A stretch of 64,000 bases of DNA from a virus: the IMG/VR virus record IMGVR_UViG_3300021138_001350, positions 1-64,000 of that record; one strand, given 5' to 3'. Each line of letters starts with the position of its first letter. Positions within the stretch are counted from its first letter, which is position 1. The translations under genes were made by a program, and so were the position numbers. The notes beneath the pieces were generated by a model. It was not told the DNA's origin. It searched no databases and saw only the letters and a program-made list of their open reading frames with translations. Shown one piece after another: positions 8,108 through 16,031 of the stretch.

Positions 8108-8581
8108 ATGGGATTAGACATGTATTTACACAAAAAAACTAACGTTAAGAACTACAGCTTTTATTCAGACGAAGAAACTACGTTAGTAACAGTTACAAGA
8201 AACGGAGAATCGGTAAAGTCTATCGATCCTTCAAAAGTATCAATGATAGAGCAAGAAGTTGGGTATTGGAGAAAATTCAATGCTCTTCATTTGTGGTTCG
8301 TTAATAATGTACAAGGCGGTAAAGACGATTGTGCAGAGTACTACGTTAAGAAAGATAAAATGCAAGAATTACTACAAGTATTAAAAGAAGTAAGTAACGA
8401 TCATTCAAAAGCACCAGAATTATTGCCTATTGGAAATGGATTCTTTTTTGGAAATACAGATTATGATGAGTGGTATTTCAATGACGTTAATAGATCAATA
8501 ATGATATTTGAAGACATATTGAAGACTTCCATTAGTGAAGACGATTTGTATTCTTCTTATCACTATCAAGCAAGTTGGTAA
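8108..8581 (+). CDS. conserved phage protein of the MGLDMYL family
   Basis: 157 residues. It begins MGLDMYL and contains VGYWRKFNALHLWFVNNVQ, DDCAEYYV and GFFFGNTDYDEWY. These are the hallmarks of a widespread phage and mobile-element family with no established biochemical function. Length is typical and no piece is missing. The 50-bp gap before it is AT-rich and shows only the AAAGTTATG leader. Confidence 0.8.
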   Translation: MGLDMYLHKKTNVKNYSFYSDEETTLVTVTRNGESVKSIDPSKVSMIEQEVGYWRKFNALHLWFVNNVQGGKDDCAEYYVKKDKMQELLQVLKEVSNDHSKAPELLPIGNGFFFGNTDYDEWYFNDVNRSIMIFEDILKTSISEDDLYSSYHYQASW

Positions 8582-8610
8582 AATATTTTAATAAACTAAT
8601 AAAAATAATT

Positions 8611-8931
8611 ATGCAATTTAAATCTTTATACCCACCCATTTGCTTTACTAGTCCAAGTACGAATATCATCTACATTGTGGCAGGAGGAATTTATCAACAA
8701 GTGGACAAACTGTACGATTGGTTAGAACTAAAAGAAATGTGGACTCCAATTGTGTACGATAAACCTTATCAGAAACCTGTGATAGTAGTAGAACCTATCA
8801 AGTATTTTGTTGAAGGTACTAAAGGCAACAAGTACGAAGTTGTAAATGATAATGGAGTGTGGACGTGTTCGTGTCCTGCACACGGATTTGGAAGAGGCAA
8901 AGATTGCAAACATATAAAATCTTTAAAATAA
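8611..8931 (+). CDS. SWIM-type zinc-finger protein
   Basis: 106 residues from the ATG at 8611, which has the usual AATTATG leader; an upstream TTG at 8575 would overlap the previous stop and is less likely. The C-terminus is a SWIM zinc finger: WTCSCPAHGFGRGKDCKHI (CxC ... CxH, residues about 85-104), a fold used to bind DNA or proteins. The N-terminal part (YPPICFTSPSTNIIYIV) is not recognised. Short SWIM proteins are common as phage accessory genes. Role unknown. Confidence 0.75.
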   Translation: MQFKSLYPPICFTSPSTNIIYIVAGGIYQQVDKLYDWLELKEMWTPIVYDKPYQKPVIVVEPIKYFVEGTKGNKYEVVNDNGVWTCSCPAHGFGRGKDCKHIKSLK

Positions 8932-8937
8932 AAAGTA

Positions 8938-9339
8938 ATGAAAAAAGAATTCATTCCATACGAACAAGCATTAGCTCTTAAAGAGTTAGGGTTTGATGAA
9001 CCATGTTTTGCATATTATTTTACTACTAATGGTGAAAATTGGGAATTTGCAGCTAAAAGAGAGTTTGATAAAATAAATGAAACATTAGTTATTGGTGATA
9101 AGTTTATATTATCTGCACCATTATACCAACAAGCATTTAGATGGTTTAGAGAGAAGCATGGACTATATTCATACATAGAAACAGTTTTTGTAGTAGGTGC
9201 AGCTTCTCCTATAAAATATGATTACGTCATATTAGAAAATAATGAGGAAGAAGTATTTTATACAAATATGCCATACCATTCCCATGAAGAAGCAGAACTA
9301 GCTTGTCTTAATAAATTAATTGAAATAGTAAAACAATAG
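8938..9339 (+). CDS. FIPYEQAL-family accessory protein, tandem copy 1
   Basis: 133 residues opening KKEFIPYEQALALKELGFDE, with a second conserved block APLYQQAFRWFREKHGL (about 62-78) and a C-terminal block EAELACLNKLIEIV. The next gene has the same three blocks with divergent sequence between them. This small family recurs in Bacteroidota phages and has no known function. The separation of identical blocks by variable segments suggests a conserved scaffold with a variable surface. Confidence 0.75.
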   Translation: MKKEFIPYEQALALKELGFDEPCFAYYFTTNGENWEFAAKREFDKINETLVIGDKFILSAPLYQQAFRWFREKHGLYSYIETVFVVGAASPIKYDYVILENNEEEVFYTNMPYHSHEEAELACLNKLIEIVKQ

Positions 9340-9341
9340 TT

Positions 9342-9755
9342 ATGAATGAAGAATTTATACCTTATGAACAAGCATTATCTTTAAAAGAATTAGGTTTTGA
9401 TGAACCTTGTTTTGGTTGGTATCGGTCGTCACTAATACCAAGTAATTTTACCGAGTATTTTTTAGAGACAGAATTTGGTATGAATGAAAGTCCAAGTGAT
9501 TGCGTCAATAGTAATTTTTTAGATAAAGCGTGTAGTTCTCCACTATATCAACAAGCATTCAGATGGTTTAGAGAGAAGCATAACTTAACAGCTAATCCAT
9601 CTATCTGTAGTAATGGAACATGGAGTGCTTGGGTAATGAGTATTCCCTATAATCCTGAAGATGGTATAATGAATGATACAGATGGATTTAAAACATATGA
9701 TGAAGCTCAGTTAGCTTGTCTTAATAAATTAATTGAATTAATAAAAAAGAAATAA
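9342..9755 (+). CDS. FIPYEQAL-family accessory protein, tandem copy 2
   Basis: 137 residues, paralogous to the preceding gene: EEFIPYEQALSLKELGFDEP, SPLYQQAFRWFREKH and EAQLACLNKLIELI align without gaps, while residues about 25-60 and 85-115 do not. The 2-base gap and the shared leader show recent tandem duplication. Function unknown. Confidence 0.75.
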   Translation: MNEEFIPYEQALSLKELGFDEPCFGWYRSSLIPSNFTEYFLETEFGMNESPSDCVNSNFLDKACSSPLYQQAFRWFREKHNLTANPSICSNGTWSAWVMSIPYNPEDGIMNDTDGFKTYDEAQLACLNKLIELIKKK

Positions 9756-9994
9756 TGGCAAATCCACAAGAAGGAAAACCGATCTGGGTAGAAAGTATCT
9801 TAACAGACGAAGAATACAGAGAGTGTTCCAAAAAGTACCCAAATACATTTACGAAAGGACCAATTAAACCCGCATTTTTTCATTGCGAATTTAGATGGAG
9901 ATATAGAATGGGTGCTGGTATGACATCTGAAGAATTGAAGGTTTATAATAAGAGAATTGCTTCTTTGGAAGAGATGCTTAAACAATTAAAATAA
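9755..9994 (+). CDS. hypothetical protein
   Basis: A 79-residue protein whose ATG shares its A with the previous TAA (TAATG). It has a Pro/Trp-containing N-terminus (GKPIWVESILTDEEY), an aromatic basic middle (FHCEFRWRYRMGAG) and a C-terminal amphipathic helix. Not recognised. Confidence 0.65.
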   Translation: MANPQEGKPIWVESILTDEEYRECSKKYPNTFTKGPIKPAFFHCEFRWRYRMGAGMTSEELKVYNKRIASLEEMLKQLK

Positions 9995-9999
9995 ATATT

Positions 10000-10572
10000 A
10001 TGATATTATTTAAAGGTAAAAAGGCAAAAGTAGGCCCAGTGCATACTAAAGATATTACATTAGAGGATCTAAGAGTAGTATTCTTTCCCAAAACATTTTA
10101 CGAGAAGTACGGTTATTTAGGTTCAGTTCCATGGAGAGAGGAAGGTCCAATATTCAAAGCGATGGAACCTTTAGTAATTTACATGGACTACAAAGCAAAA
10201 CCTTTTTGGTGTCCACGGTGGTTAATTAGATTGTTGCATTTATTCGGTTCTGATAATTCTATTGTTAGAGTGAGAAATAGAAAGCTACACAATCTAAAAA
10301 ACAAAATCACTAAAGGTTGTTTGATATGGGATTATAAAACTAAATGGTCTGACTATGATCTTAGAATAAGTGTAACTGGTACAAATGAAATGCAATTCTT
10401 AGCTGATGCCATTGAAACTGAATTCTATGATAGAGGGTATAGAATAGATTTAGCTGAGCAGATTAAGGAACTAGATCCTGACACTAGATATCATAAAGGT
10501 GATACTCCTACTATGTTAAAAAAAGAATTACACAGATTACAAGATAGTTTAGATTTGGACGAATTAAATTAA
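10000..10572 (+). CDS. hypothetical protein
   Basis: A 190-residue soluble protein, basic in the first half (KAKPFWCPRWLIRLLHLFG) with a predicted alpha/beta C-terminal half (YDLRISVTGTNEMQFLADAI). No catalytic motif is evident. Located between two small proteins in the accessory array. Confidence 0.65.
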   Translation: MILFKGKKAKVGPVHTKDITLEDLRVVFFPKTFYEKYGYLGSVPWREEGPIFKAMEPLVIYMDYKAKPFWCPRWLIRLLHLFGSDNSIVRVRNRKLHNLKNKITKGCLIWDYKTKWSDYDLRISVTGTNEMQFLADAIETEFYDRGYRIDLAEQIKELDPDTRYHKGDTPTMLKKELHRLQDSLDLDELN

Positions 10573-10579
10573 TTATATC

Positions 10580-10705
10580 ATGTTAATAATAGAAGATCAA
10601 ATAATTACAGCATATTCCGTATTTTTAGGATCCGCTTGTATATTATCATTTGCAGCATATTTAATACACGAATTTTATAAAAAAGATCAAGATGGAAATG
10701 ATTAA
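10580..10705 (+). CDS. single-pass membrane microprotein
   Basis: A 41-residue frame from ATG 10580: a short polar N-terminus, a hydrophobic helix (YSVFLGSACILSFAAYLI, residues about 12-29), then a charged tail (HEFYKKDQDGND). It overlaps the acetyltransferase start by 14 bases, the overlap size used elsewhere in this array, which supports it being real. Confidence 0.5.
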   Translation: MLIIEDQIITAYSVFLGSACILSFAAYLIHEFYKKDQDGND

Positions 10706-11129
10706 TAGTAAAAAACCGGCTGATTCAATCCTTCAGAAATTCGAAGATCAGCATCCAGGAAATTTAGGTTGGGACTTAGAAGTTAAAAAAGCTTTCATAC
10801 GTGAGAAAAATTCAAAGGCATTTTATTTAAAAATTAACAATCGTTGTATAGCAGAATTACTAATATCTTGGAATTCTGACAACGTATTTTTAGTGAATAG
10901 TATTACAGTTCTTCCAGAATACAGAAATAATGGCTATTCAAAAAAATTACTTAAACATGGTTTTGAATGGGCTTTAGATAATGGGTTTGAATTATGTATA
11001 GGAGAAGCGAGAATAGGAGCAAGTTGGAATGCATTTAAATCTTTTGGAGCAAAATCTATATTCATTCACAAAAATTGGTGTAAGTCAAAGGAAAACTATG
11101 TGAGCTTTTTAATTAAATTAAAAAAATAA
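10692..11129 (+). CDS. GNAT-family N-acetyltransferase
   Basis: 145 residues with the GNAT fold. Motif A, which binds the acetyl-CoA pyrophosphate, is visible as ITVLPEYRNNGYSKKLL (about 72-88) with the R-x-x-G-x-S variant of the P-loop. The preceding strand is NRCIAELLISWNSDN, and motif B follows (WNAFKSFGAKSIF). These enzymes acetylate an amine on a small molecule or protein. The substrate cannot be read from sequence. Confidence 0.82.
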   Translation: MEMINSKKPADSILQKFEDQHPGNLGWDLEVKKAFIREKNSKAFYLKINNRCIAELLISWNSDNVFLVNSITVLPEYRNNGYSKKLLKHGFEWALDNGFELCIGEARIGASWNAFKSFGAKSIFIHKNWCKSKENYVSFLIKLKK

Positions 11130-11133
11130 AGTT

Positions 11134-11322
11134 ATGTTTGAAGAACTAGAAAAAGAAAGACAAAAAGTTATGGGAGATCCTAAATTTCAAGAATGGTGTA
11201 AAGAGTTTAGAGTATCTATAAATACAAGAATTCCTGAAGCAGAGTACAGAGCAATGGAGATTATGAAGCAATACGAATCACAAGATTTATTTTATTCTAA
11301 ACTAATTAAAATGGTTAACTAA
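11134..11322 (+). CDS. hypothetical helical protein
   Basis: A 62-residue, highly charged helical protein (LEKERQKVMGDPKFQEWCKE). ATG follows ATAAAGTTATG 5 bases after the GNAT stop. Not recognised. Confidence 0.6.
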   Translation: MFEELEKERQKVMGDPKFQEWCKEFRVSINTRIPEAEYRAMEIMKQYESQDLFYSKLIKMVN

Positions 11323-11326
11323 AATC

Positions 11327-11731
11327 ATGGAGGAAAAAAAGAAAAAGAGCGTAGTATCTAGAGCAACTGCGTACAAAATTCTTTGGTGGTGTATAAGCGA
11401 GTACGGAAGGTCCAAACTTAATGGACCTTACCCGTATCTTGAATACAGAAAAGCTGATTATTATACGGGAGAGGATTGTGGATACTACGATGAAATAGAA
11501 CAGGTGATCTTTATTAATAAAGACGCTCATCTAACATTAGAAGATCTTGTTAAAACTATTATACATGAATACACGCACTATGTTAAACATAGTATGCATG
11601 AATATAAAATACTGTCAAAGTACTTAAGTCATCATAGAAACCCATTAGAAATAGATGCAAGAAGGACAGAGAATAGAGATTATAAAAAGTGTCTTAAATT
11701 TTTAAAGAAGGAATACAATATTTTCGAATAA
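11327..11731 (+). CDS. zincin-type metallopeptidase-like protein
   Basis: 134 residues. A metzincin/SprT-like zinc motif HEYTHYVKH occurs at about residues 84-92 (HExxH), preceded by the typical hydrophobic helix (LEDLVKTII). A candidate third ligand lies downstream in NPLEIDARR (E). The N-terminus has several aromatic residues and basic patch KKKKS. Phage proteins of this size with HExxH are often SprT- or anti-restriction-like, but the exact family cannot be fixed. Membrane segments are absent. Confidence 0.7.
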   Translation: MEEKKKKSVVSRATAYKILWWCISEYGRSKLNGPYPYLEYRKADYYTGEDCGYYDEIEQVIFINKDAHLTLEDLVKTIIHEYTHYVKHSMHEYKILSKYLSHHRNPLEIDARRTENRDYKKCLKFLKKEYNIFE

Positions 11732-11737
11732 ACACAA

Positions 11738-11746
11738 ATATTTATA
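11738..11746 (+). promoter_or_regulatory. candidate late promoter box ATATTTATA
   Basis: ATATTTATA starts 15 bp before the ATG at 11753 and heads a short unit that includes the holin-like gene at 11973. The placement matches copies before tail genes on the other strand. Confidence 0.45.
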
Positions 11747-11752
11747 CTCAGA

Positions 11753-11971
11753 ATGAAAGAATTGGTATACGATATGTTAGAAAAGATGGTCGAATCAAAA
11801 ATACCCGATAAGACTCATCATCTTCTACACATTAACTGTAGACAAGCGTTTTTGGAAGCATCAGTGGATCTAATAGAAAGAAAAATCATTAAACCCACTG
11901 CTAGTAATATAAAGTTTTTGACAGATAATTGGGAACATATCCTTTATACTAAATATTCAATGCTTAATTAA
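11753..11971 (+). CDS. hypothetical protein in the putative lysis unit
   Basis: A 72-residue helical protein rich in His and Lys (KIPDKTHHLLHINCRQAFLEASVDLIERK). It sits between a candidate late promoter and the holin-like gene, with a 1-base gap to the latter. Not recognised. Confidence 0.6.
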   Translation: MKELVYDMLEKMVESKIPDKTHHLLHINCRQAFLEASVDLIERKIIKPTASNIKFLTDNWEHILYTKYSMLN

Positions 11972-11972
11972 C

Positions 11973-12263
11973 ATGAATCCAACAGTACCTCAAGTAGTAA
12001 GTACATCTCTTTTGCAATACGGCGTAGTAGGTTTAATAGCTCTTTTATTGGGTTATTTTGCGTGGATCCAATATAAAAGATTAGTAGAAAAAAACGATAA
12101 ATTAGAAGAGAAAGTTGATAAATTACAACAAGAGATGATGGAAATCTTAGTTGAAGAAAGAGACAGAATGTCAAAATTAATTACAGATAATACACAAGCA
12201 CTAGCTGATTTACAGAAAACAATATATAAATTTTTAATATCTTCTACTAAAGATATTTCTTAG
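11973..12263 (+). CDS. putative holin (BhlA/UviB-like): one membrane helix plus coiled coil
   Basis: 96 residues. A single hydrophobic segment at about 14-32 (YGVVGLIALLLGYFAWI) is followed by a long charged coiled coil (KRLVEKNDKLEEKVDKLQQEM ... QALADLQKTIY). This layout and length are those of the BhlA/UviB holin-like family, which permeabilises the membrane at lysis. The candidate late promoter upstream supports a late role. No endolysin gene is visible next to it, and other membrane-anchored coiled-coil proteins have the same look, so the call is tentative. Confidence 0.5.
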   Translation: MNPTVPQVVSTSLLQYGVVGLIALLLGYFAWIQYKRLVEKNDKLEEKVDKLQQEMMEILVEERDRMSKLITDNTQALADLQKTIYKFLISSTKDIS

Positions 12264-12275
12264 ATTTTCAATACT

Positions 12276-12794
12276 TTGAAATTAATTAAAATATATGTAA
12301 AAAAATTACCTAATAATTTATTTTATTTAGGTAAAACAGAAAAAGATCCTTATAAATACAAAGGATCTGGTATATTTGGCTTAGAACTATTAAAAAAAGA
12401 TGAAATAGCGAATAAAGTAAGAGGCGCTAATAATGGTATGGCTAAAGCTGTTATACAATATGATAAAGATTTAAATAAAATCAAAGAATATTCTACAGCT
12501 AGAGAAGCATCAAAAACATTAAACATAGATTTTTCAAATACATCTTCAGTTTGTTCAGGAAAAAGAAATAGCGCCGGCGGATTTATTTGGAAATATAAAA
12601 ACAATCAAAATAATTCTTTATACGTGGATCCCAAAAGAAGGAAGCTAGAACAACAAGCTACAAGAATATTAAAAGCTTACGAAGTACTCGAAAAGTGGAA
12701 ACAATATAAAGAGGACGAAAAATATAAATCAAATGTTACGAAACCAAAAAAGAAGATTTTCTCCAAAAAAGATTCAAGTAAAGACTTGCAATAA
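12276..12794 (+). CDS. decayed GIY-YIG homing endonuclease with NUMOD domain
   Basis: 172 residues from TTG 12276. The N-terminus keeps part of a GIY-YIG core (IKIYVKKLPNNLFYLGKTE ... YKGSG), but the catalytic middle is missing: the frame runs straight into a NUMOD3-like NNG segment (RGANNGMAKAV) and a NUMOD1-like DNA-binding domain (VIQYDKDLNKIKEYSTAREA ... GGFIWKYKNN). The C-terminus is a lysine-rich tail. This is what remains when a phage homing endonuclease loses its nuclease centre by internal deletion. It is probably inactive as a nuclease but may still bind DNA. Confidence 0.65.
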   Translation: MKLIKIYVKKLPNNLFYLGKTEKDPYKYKGSGIFGLELLKKDEIANKVRGANNGMAKAVIQYDKDLNKIKEYSTAREASKTLNIDFSNTSSVCSGKRNSAGGFIWKYKNNQNNSLYVDPKRRKLEQQATRILKAYEVLEKWKQYKEDEKYKSNVTKPKKKIFSKKDSSKDLQ

Positions 12795-12912
12795 AAATGA
12801 ATCGAGTTGTGATTATTACCTTTCCATTTATGGAAATTTGTGTGACAACTGTCCACAGGCCCCAAAACCTACAAAGTCAACCAATCTAATACATAAATTG
12901 TTCAAATTCTGA
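12733..12912 (+). CDS. small cysteine-containing protein overlapping the homing-endonuclease remnant
   Basis: A 59-residue frame from ATG 12733 that overlaps the previous gene by 62 bases and continues 118 bases past it. Four cysteines (TCNKNESSC ... LCDNCPQ) are spaced like a zinc ribbon, and the tail (PKPTKSTNLIHKLFKF) looks protein-like rather than random. The long overlap makes this less certain; the alternative is that the first part is out-of-frame noise. Confidence 0.45.
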   Translation: MLRNQKRRFSPKKIQVKTCNKNESSCDYYLSIYGNLCDNCPQAPKPTKSTNLIHKLFKF

Positions 12913-12915
12913 GCT

Positions 12916-12932
12916 ATTGGGAGTGTCCCAAT
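12916..12932 (+). terminator. short hairpin, possible weak terminator
   Basis: ATTGGGA-GTG-TCCCAAT is a perfect 7-bp stem directly after the previous stop. Only a broken T-rich stretch follows (ATCTTACTTTTTATAG from 12951), so termination is uncertain. It is in the 277-bp gene-free stretch 12913-13189, which otherwise holds promoter copy B and a CATGAGCTCCCCAT segment (12985-12998) shared with copy C. Confidence 0.35.
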
Positions 12933-13014
12933 GAGCCAAAATCTTACTTTTTATAGAAATATAAGCAATAAGGCTGATGCTGGCCATGAGCTCCCCATGC
13001 GCCCAAAATTCTCT

Positions 13015-13131
13015 ATTGGAAACCAATCAATTGCACATATTGGTAACCAACTAGTTATCATAACTGATTGATAATCAATAAAGAATCTTTTAAAAGAATT
13101 TTTTTATGTCAATATAGTGTCGTATATTTAC
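13015..13131 (+). promoter_or_regulatory. modular early promoter with palindromic operators (copy B)
   Basis: Palindromes ATTGGAAACCAAT (13015-13027), ATTGGTAACCAAC (13039-13051) and ATTGATAATCAAT (13067-13079); first and third start exactly 52 bp apart. A T-run and TATGTCAATATAGTG lead to TATATTTAC at 13123-13131, 56 bp after the last palindrome. The box and the 20 bp before it are nearly identical to copy A. The next start codon is 59 bp downstream and has the leader TATATAAATAAAAGTTATG, shared with 43139. Confidence 0.7.
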
Positions 13132-13189
13132 CCTGATCGAGCAAAATAGCAGCTCATATATACATTTTTTTAATATATAAATAAAAGTT

Positions 13190-14125
13190 ATGAATACATT
13201 ACACACCACATTGACAGCTTTAGAAGCACAGTTAGAATCTCAAAAAGCAGATTGTATCGAATACGAAACCAACGTGTACGAAAAACAACTGAATACCTTA
13301 CAAGAAAAAGTAACTAATTTTTTTGTTAGTATTGGTATTGCTAAAAAAATTATTTTTAGTGGTACGAACATTAGAATTGCGATTAACGAAAATTCTAATT
13401 ATAGCACTGCTAAGATTGAATTGTACTACGAATTGCCGTGGAGACTTAAAAAAGAAAATCGTACAGGTTATGTTGAATTAAGTTGGTACGGATTCCGTAC
13501 TAACACTTGTTGGTACGAAAGTAGATGTAAATCTACCGAATCAGAACATATAGAATATCTTAAGTGCTTAGGTGAAATAGCTGCCTTGTTACCTACGATC
13601 GAAGCAGAGTGGCACAAGTGGTACGAAGAGTATAAAGAATATAGTAGCGCTAAACAAGTTTATTATTCTGCGATTGATACTACACAGCGCGTTATTTATG
13701 ACACTCAAATGTTAATCGCTAAAGGAGAAATAGAACAGTACAAAAAAGTTGGTTTTAAGTGCGAGCTTAAACCTAAAATCGAATGTAAGAGAGATTTTGA
13801 TGTTGAACGTGGTACTTTTGGAGATTATAAATTATATGAAGAACCAGCATCAATAAGATTAGAGCACGGATATGGAAAATGGGATCATACATACATCGAT
13901 TCTTTCGAAATTGTAAAAGAGTTGAAGAGAAGTAAAATGTTGGTTAGAATAAAACCTACTAATTACGCCACAGAAATGGAGTACGAATTAACACCTAAGT
14001 TCTTCGAACCTTTCATTCAAGACGTGTACAATTGGCAGACTTCTGGCGCAGAAGAAAAATCTCTTAATACGTATAAATTTTTCGATAATCATGCCACAAA
14101 ACAAGTAGCAGAAATTGCTGAATAA
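13190..14125 (+). CDS. hypothetical protein, first gene after promoter copy B
   Basis: 311 residues. An N-terminal coiled coil (LTALEAQLESQKADCIEYE) is followed by a beta-rich region (IRIAINENSNYSTAKIELYYELPW) and a second helical part. The C-terminal third is alpha/beta and acidic-aromatic. No known motif. The start has the full AATAAAAGTTATG leader. Being first after a strong early-type promoter suggests an early function such as host takeover (inference). Confidence 0.7.
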   Translation: MNTLHTTLTALEAQLESQKADCIEYETNVYEKQLNTLQEKVTNFFVSIGIAKKIIFSGTNIRIAINENSNYSTAKIELYYELPWRLKKENRTGYVELSWYGFRTNTCWYESRCKSTESEHIEYLKCLGEIAALLPTIEAEWHKWYEEYKEYSSAKQVYYSAIDTTQRVIYDTQMLIAKGEIEQYKKVGFKCELKPKIECKRDFDVERGTFGDYKLYEEPASIRLEHGYGKWDHTYIDSFEIVKELKRSKMLVRIKPTNYATEMEYELTPKFFEPFIQDVYNWQTSGAEEKSLNTYKFFDNHATKQVAEIAE

Positions 14126-14154
14126 TTTAATAATACTAAAATAAAATAAAAGTT

Positions 14155-15102
14155 ATGAATACGAAATTACACAAAGTTACTAATAAAGAATTGCTATTTA
14201 GATTCATTGAGAGTAAACCAAATAAAAGAGTTACTTATTCAGAAATGCAAAAATTCTTATTCGAGCTCAATCGTCCAGGTGAAACATTCGATAGCTACCT
14301 AAATCGTGGATACCAGTCTACGAACTTGGTTCCTGGATCTGGATACATGTACAAAGACGTTGGTTACGGAAAATTAGTTAAGTTAGTGGACAATTATGGA
14401 AAAGCTACATATACAATAGTAAGACCTCGTAGATACAAAGAAACGTACAAATTTAAAAACGAAAATAAAATAAATGTTATGAGCACAAATAAAAAATTTA
14501 AAGTAGGAGATACAGTAATTGGTAATTCAAAGGCGAATGATCACTATGAAGTTACAGTTGAAAATTGGTTAGGTACAATAATTAATATTAACAGTAATGG
14601 ATATATTCAAATTAAAGGGACATACGGTGGACAATTTTGGGTAGATTCTGATTGTTTTGATTTAGTACCTAAAAGAAAAAAAGCGCAAGAAGTAGCTACT
14701 AAAGAACATTACGAAGTTGATGTTCCCTTTATTAAAGCAGCTCATAGTGCAGCTTGTTCTGAATGGAAGAAAAAATTGGAAGATAAATTTCCAGACGTGT
14801 TTCCTAAATTAACACCGATTGAATTAGCCTTAAAGAAATTTGGTAGAGATACTGTATACGCCGTTTTTTACAAAGTAATAGTGCACTATGATCATATATT
14901 CATTCCATTACCTAATGCTAATACTGCGTGGACAATGAGTGCGTTTGAGTTTGCAAAAGAATTCATTGAGCAGAATCCAAATTCTTACATTATTCATAAT
15001 GCTGTACGTACATTCGAATCATTGAAAAACTCTGATAAGTTTGATGAATCCAATCATGACAAAGAATTATACAATTATTTAGTTATCAACTTTAATGAAT
15101 AG
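14155..15102 (+). CDS. winged-helix-like plus SH3-like protein with an AACS-W module
   Basis: 315 residues with the same order as the gene at 7084. Residues about 8-95 are winged-helix-like (LLFRFIESKPNKRVTYSEMQ). From M109 an SH3-like domain begins (KKFKVGDTVIGNSK) and ends near 175. Then comes a module AAHSAACSEWKKKLEDKFP (about 198-216), also present in the protein at 35253. The DNA just before M109 (14460-14481) reads AAAATAAAATAAATGTTATG, the same form as the intergenic leaders here. So the gene may be a fusion of two once-separate genes, or may make a second, shorter product from 14479. Confidence 0.7.
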   Translation: MNTKLHKVTNKELLFRFIESKPNKRVTYSEMQKFLFELNRPGETFDSYLNRGYQSTNLVPGSGYMYKDVGYGKLVKLVDNYGKATYTIVRPRRYKETYKFKNENKINVMSTNKKFKVGDTVIGNSKANDHYEVTVENWLGTIININSNGYIQIKGTYGGQFWVDSDCFDLVPKRKKAQEVATKEHYEVDVPFIKAAHSAACSEWKKKLEDKFPDVFPKLTPIELALKKFGRDTVYAVFYKVIVHYDHIFIPLPNANTAWTMSAFEFAKEFIEQNPNSYIIHNAVRTFESLKNSDKFDESNHDKELYNYLVINFNE

Positions 15103-15143
15103 TGATTCTTATTAAACAATATTAAAAACACTTAAATAGAAAT

Positions 15144-15806
15144 ATGAAGTTAAAACTAGAAAAAGGTCAAAAGTTGTGGTTCACTAGCGATACTCACTAC
15201 AATCATTCTAACATTTGTAAAGCGACCACTGAGTGGACCAACGCAACTACTCTTAGAGATTTTGATAGTTTAGAGCGTATGAACCAAACTTTAGTTGATA
15301 ATATCAATAAAGTAGTTGGTCAAAATGATATATTATTTCACTTAGGTGATTGGAGTTTCGGTGGATTTGAACAGATTGAAAAGTTTAGAAATAAGATTGT
15401 GTGTAAGAACGTTCACATTATTACCGGTAATCACGATCACCACATTGAAAGCAACAGAGAAGACTGTCGAATGCTATTTAGTTCTGTAAATAAGTACTTA
15501 GAACTAAGTGTTAAGTGGAATATTGGAATTCCTTTACTTAACGAACGATGTGAACAAAATTTTATATTAATGCATTTTCCTATTGCGAGCTGGAATAACA
15601 TGTCAAGAGGATCAATTCATTTACACGGTCACGTTCACTTAACTAAAAACCAACGTATAGGTAAAGGTAGAATGATGGACGTAGGAGTTGAAGGTAACGA
15701 TTTTAGTCCCATCGAATTAAGAGACGTGTTATCGTTATTACGTAAGCGTCCAATTAAATCTTTGTTAGAAGAAGATCATCACGAAATTATAGAACGGTAT
15801 CAATAA
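15144..15806 (+). CDS. calcineurin-like metallophosphoesterase
   Basis: 220 residues with the metallophosphoesterase motifs in order: SDTHYNH (residues 15-21, motif I DxH), LGDWSFGG (about 72-79, GDxxx), TGNHDHH (about 95-101, GNHD/E), then MHFPIASWN and HGHVH (about 155-175, metal-binding GHxH). It hydrolyses a phosphate mono- or diester using two metal ions. The small size and SDTHYNHxNI opening place it with phage and bacterial stand-alone phosphoesterases of unknown substrate. A second, unrelated-looking phosphoesterase is at 20268. Confidence 0.88.
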   Translation: MKLKLEKGQKLWFTSDTHYNHSNICKATTEWTNATTLRDFDSLERMNQTLVDNINKVVGQNDILFHLGDWSFGGFEQIEKFRNKIVCKNVHIITGNHDHHIESNREDCRMLFSSVNKYLELSVKWNIGIPLLNERCEQNFILMHFPIASWNNMSRGSIHLHGHVHLTKNQRIGKGRMMDVGVEGNDFSPIELRDVLSLLRKRPIKSLLEEDHHEIIERYQ

Positions 15807-15807
15807 T

Positions 15808-16017
15808 ATGAAGTACATTTTTAGAGGTTACACAATATTTGAGTACGACAAAGAAAAGAAAACTGTTACACAAAGTAAAATCAGTGGAGTAATTCCTGCT
15901 TTCGATTTTTGTCACATGATACCTGAAGACTACATGTTATTGGGAGAATTCTTTAATACAGTTTATCGTCACATACAAGGAGAACAAGTAGAATTAAAAA
16001 ACATTGAAGTTAACTAA
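15808..16017 (+). CDS. hypothetical protein
   Basis: 69 residues, starting one base after the phosphoesterase stop. N-terminal strands with many Tyr/Lys (YIFRGYTIFEYDKEKKTV), C-terminal helix. It is likely co-translated with the enzyme before it. Not recognised. Confidence 0.65.
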   Translation: MKYIFRGYTIFEYDKEKKTVTQSKISGVIPAFDFCHMIPEDYMLLGEFFNTVYRHIQGEQVELKNIEVN

Positions 16018-16031
16018 ATACAAAATAAATT

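Noticed and set aside
13176-13183. TATAAATA as a T4-type late promoter before 13190 (and at 43125)
   Set aside because: It is part of the A-rich translation leader shared by the two genes and lies only 7-14 bp from the ATG; the gene at 13190 has a better early-type promoter upstream.
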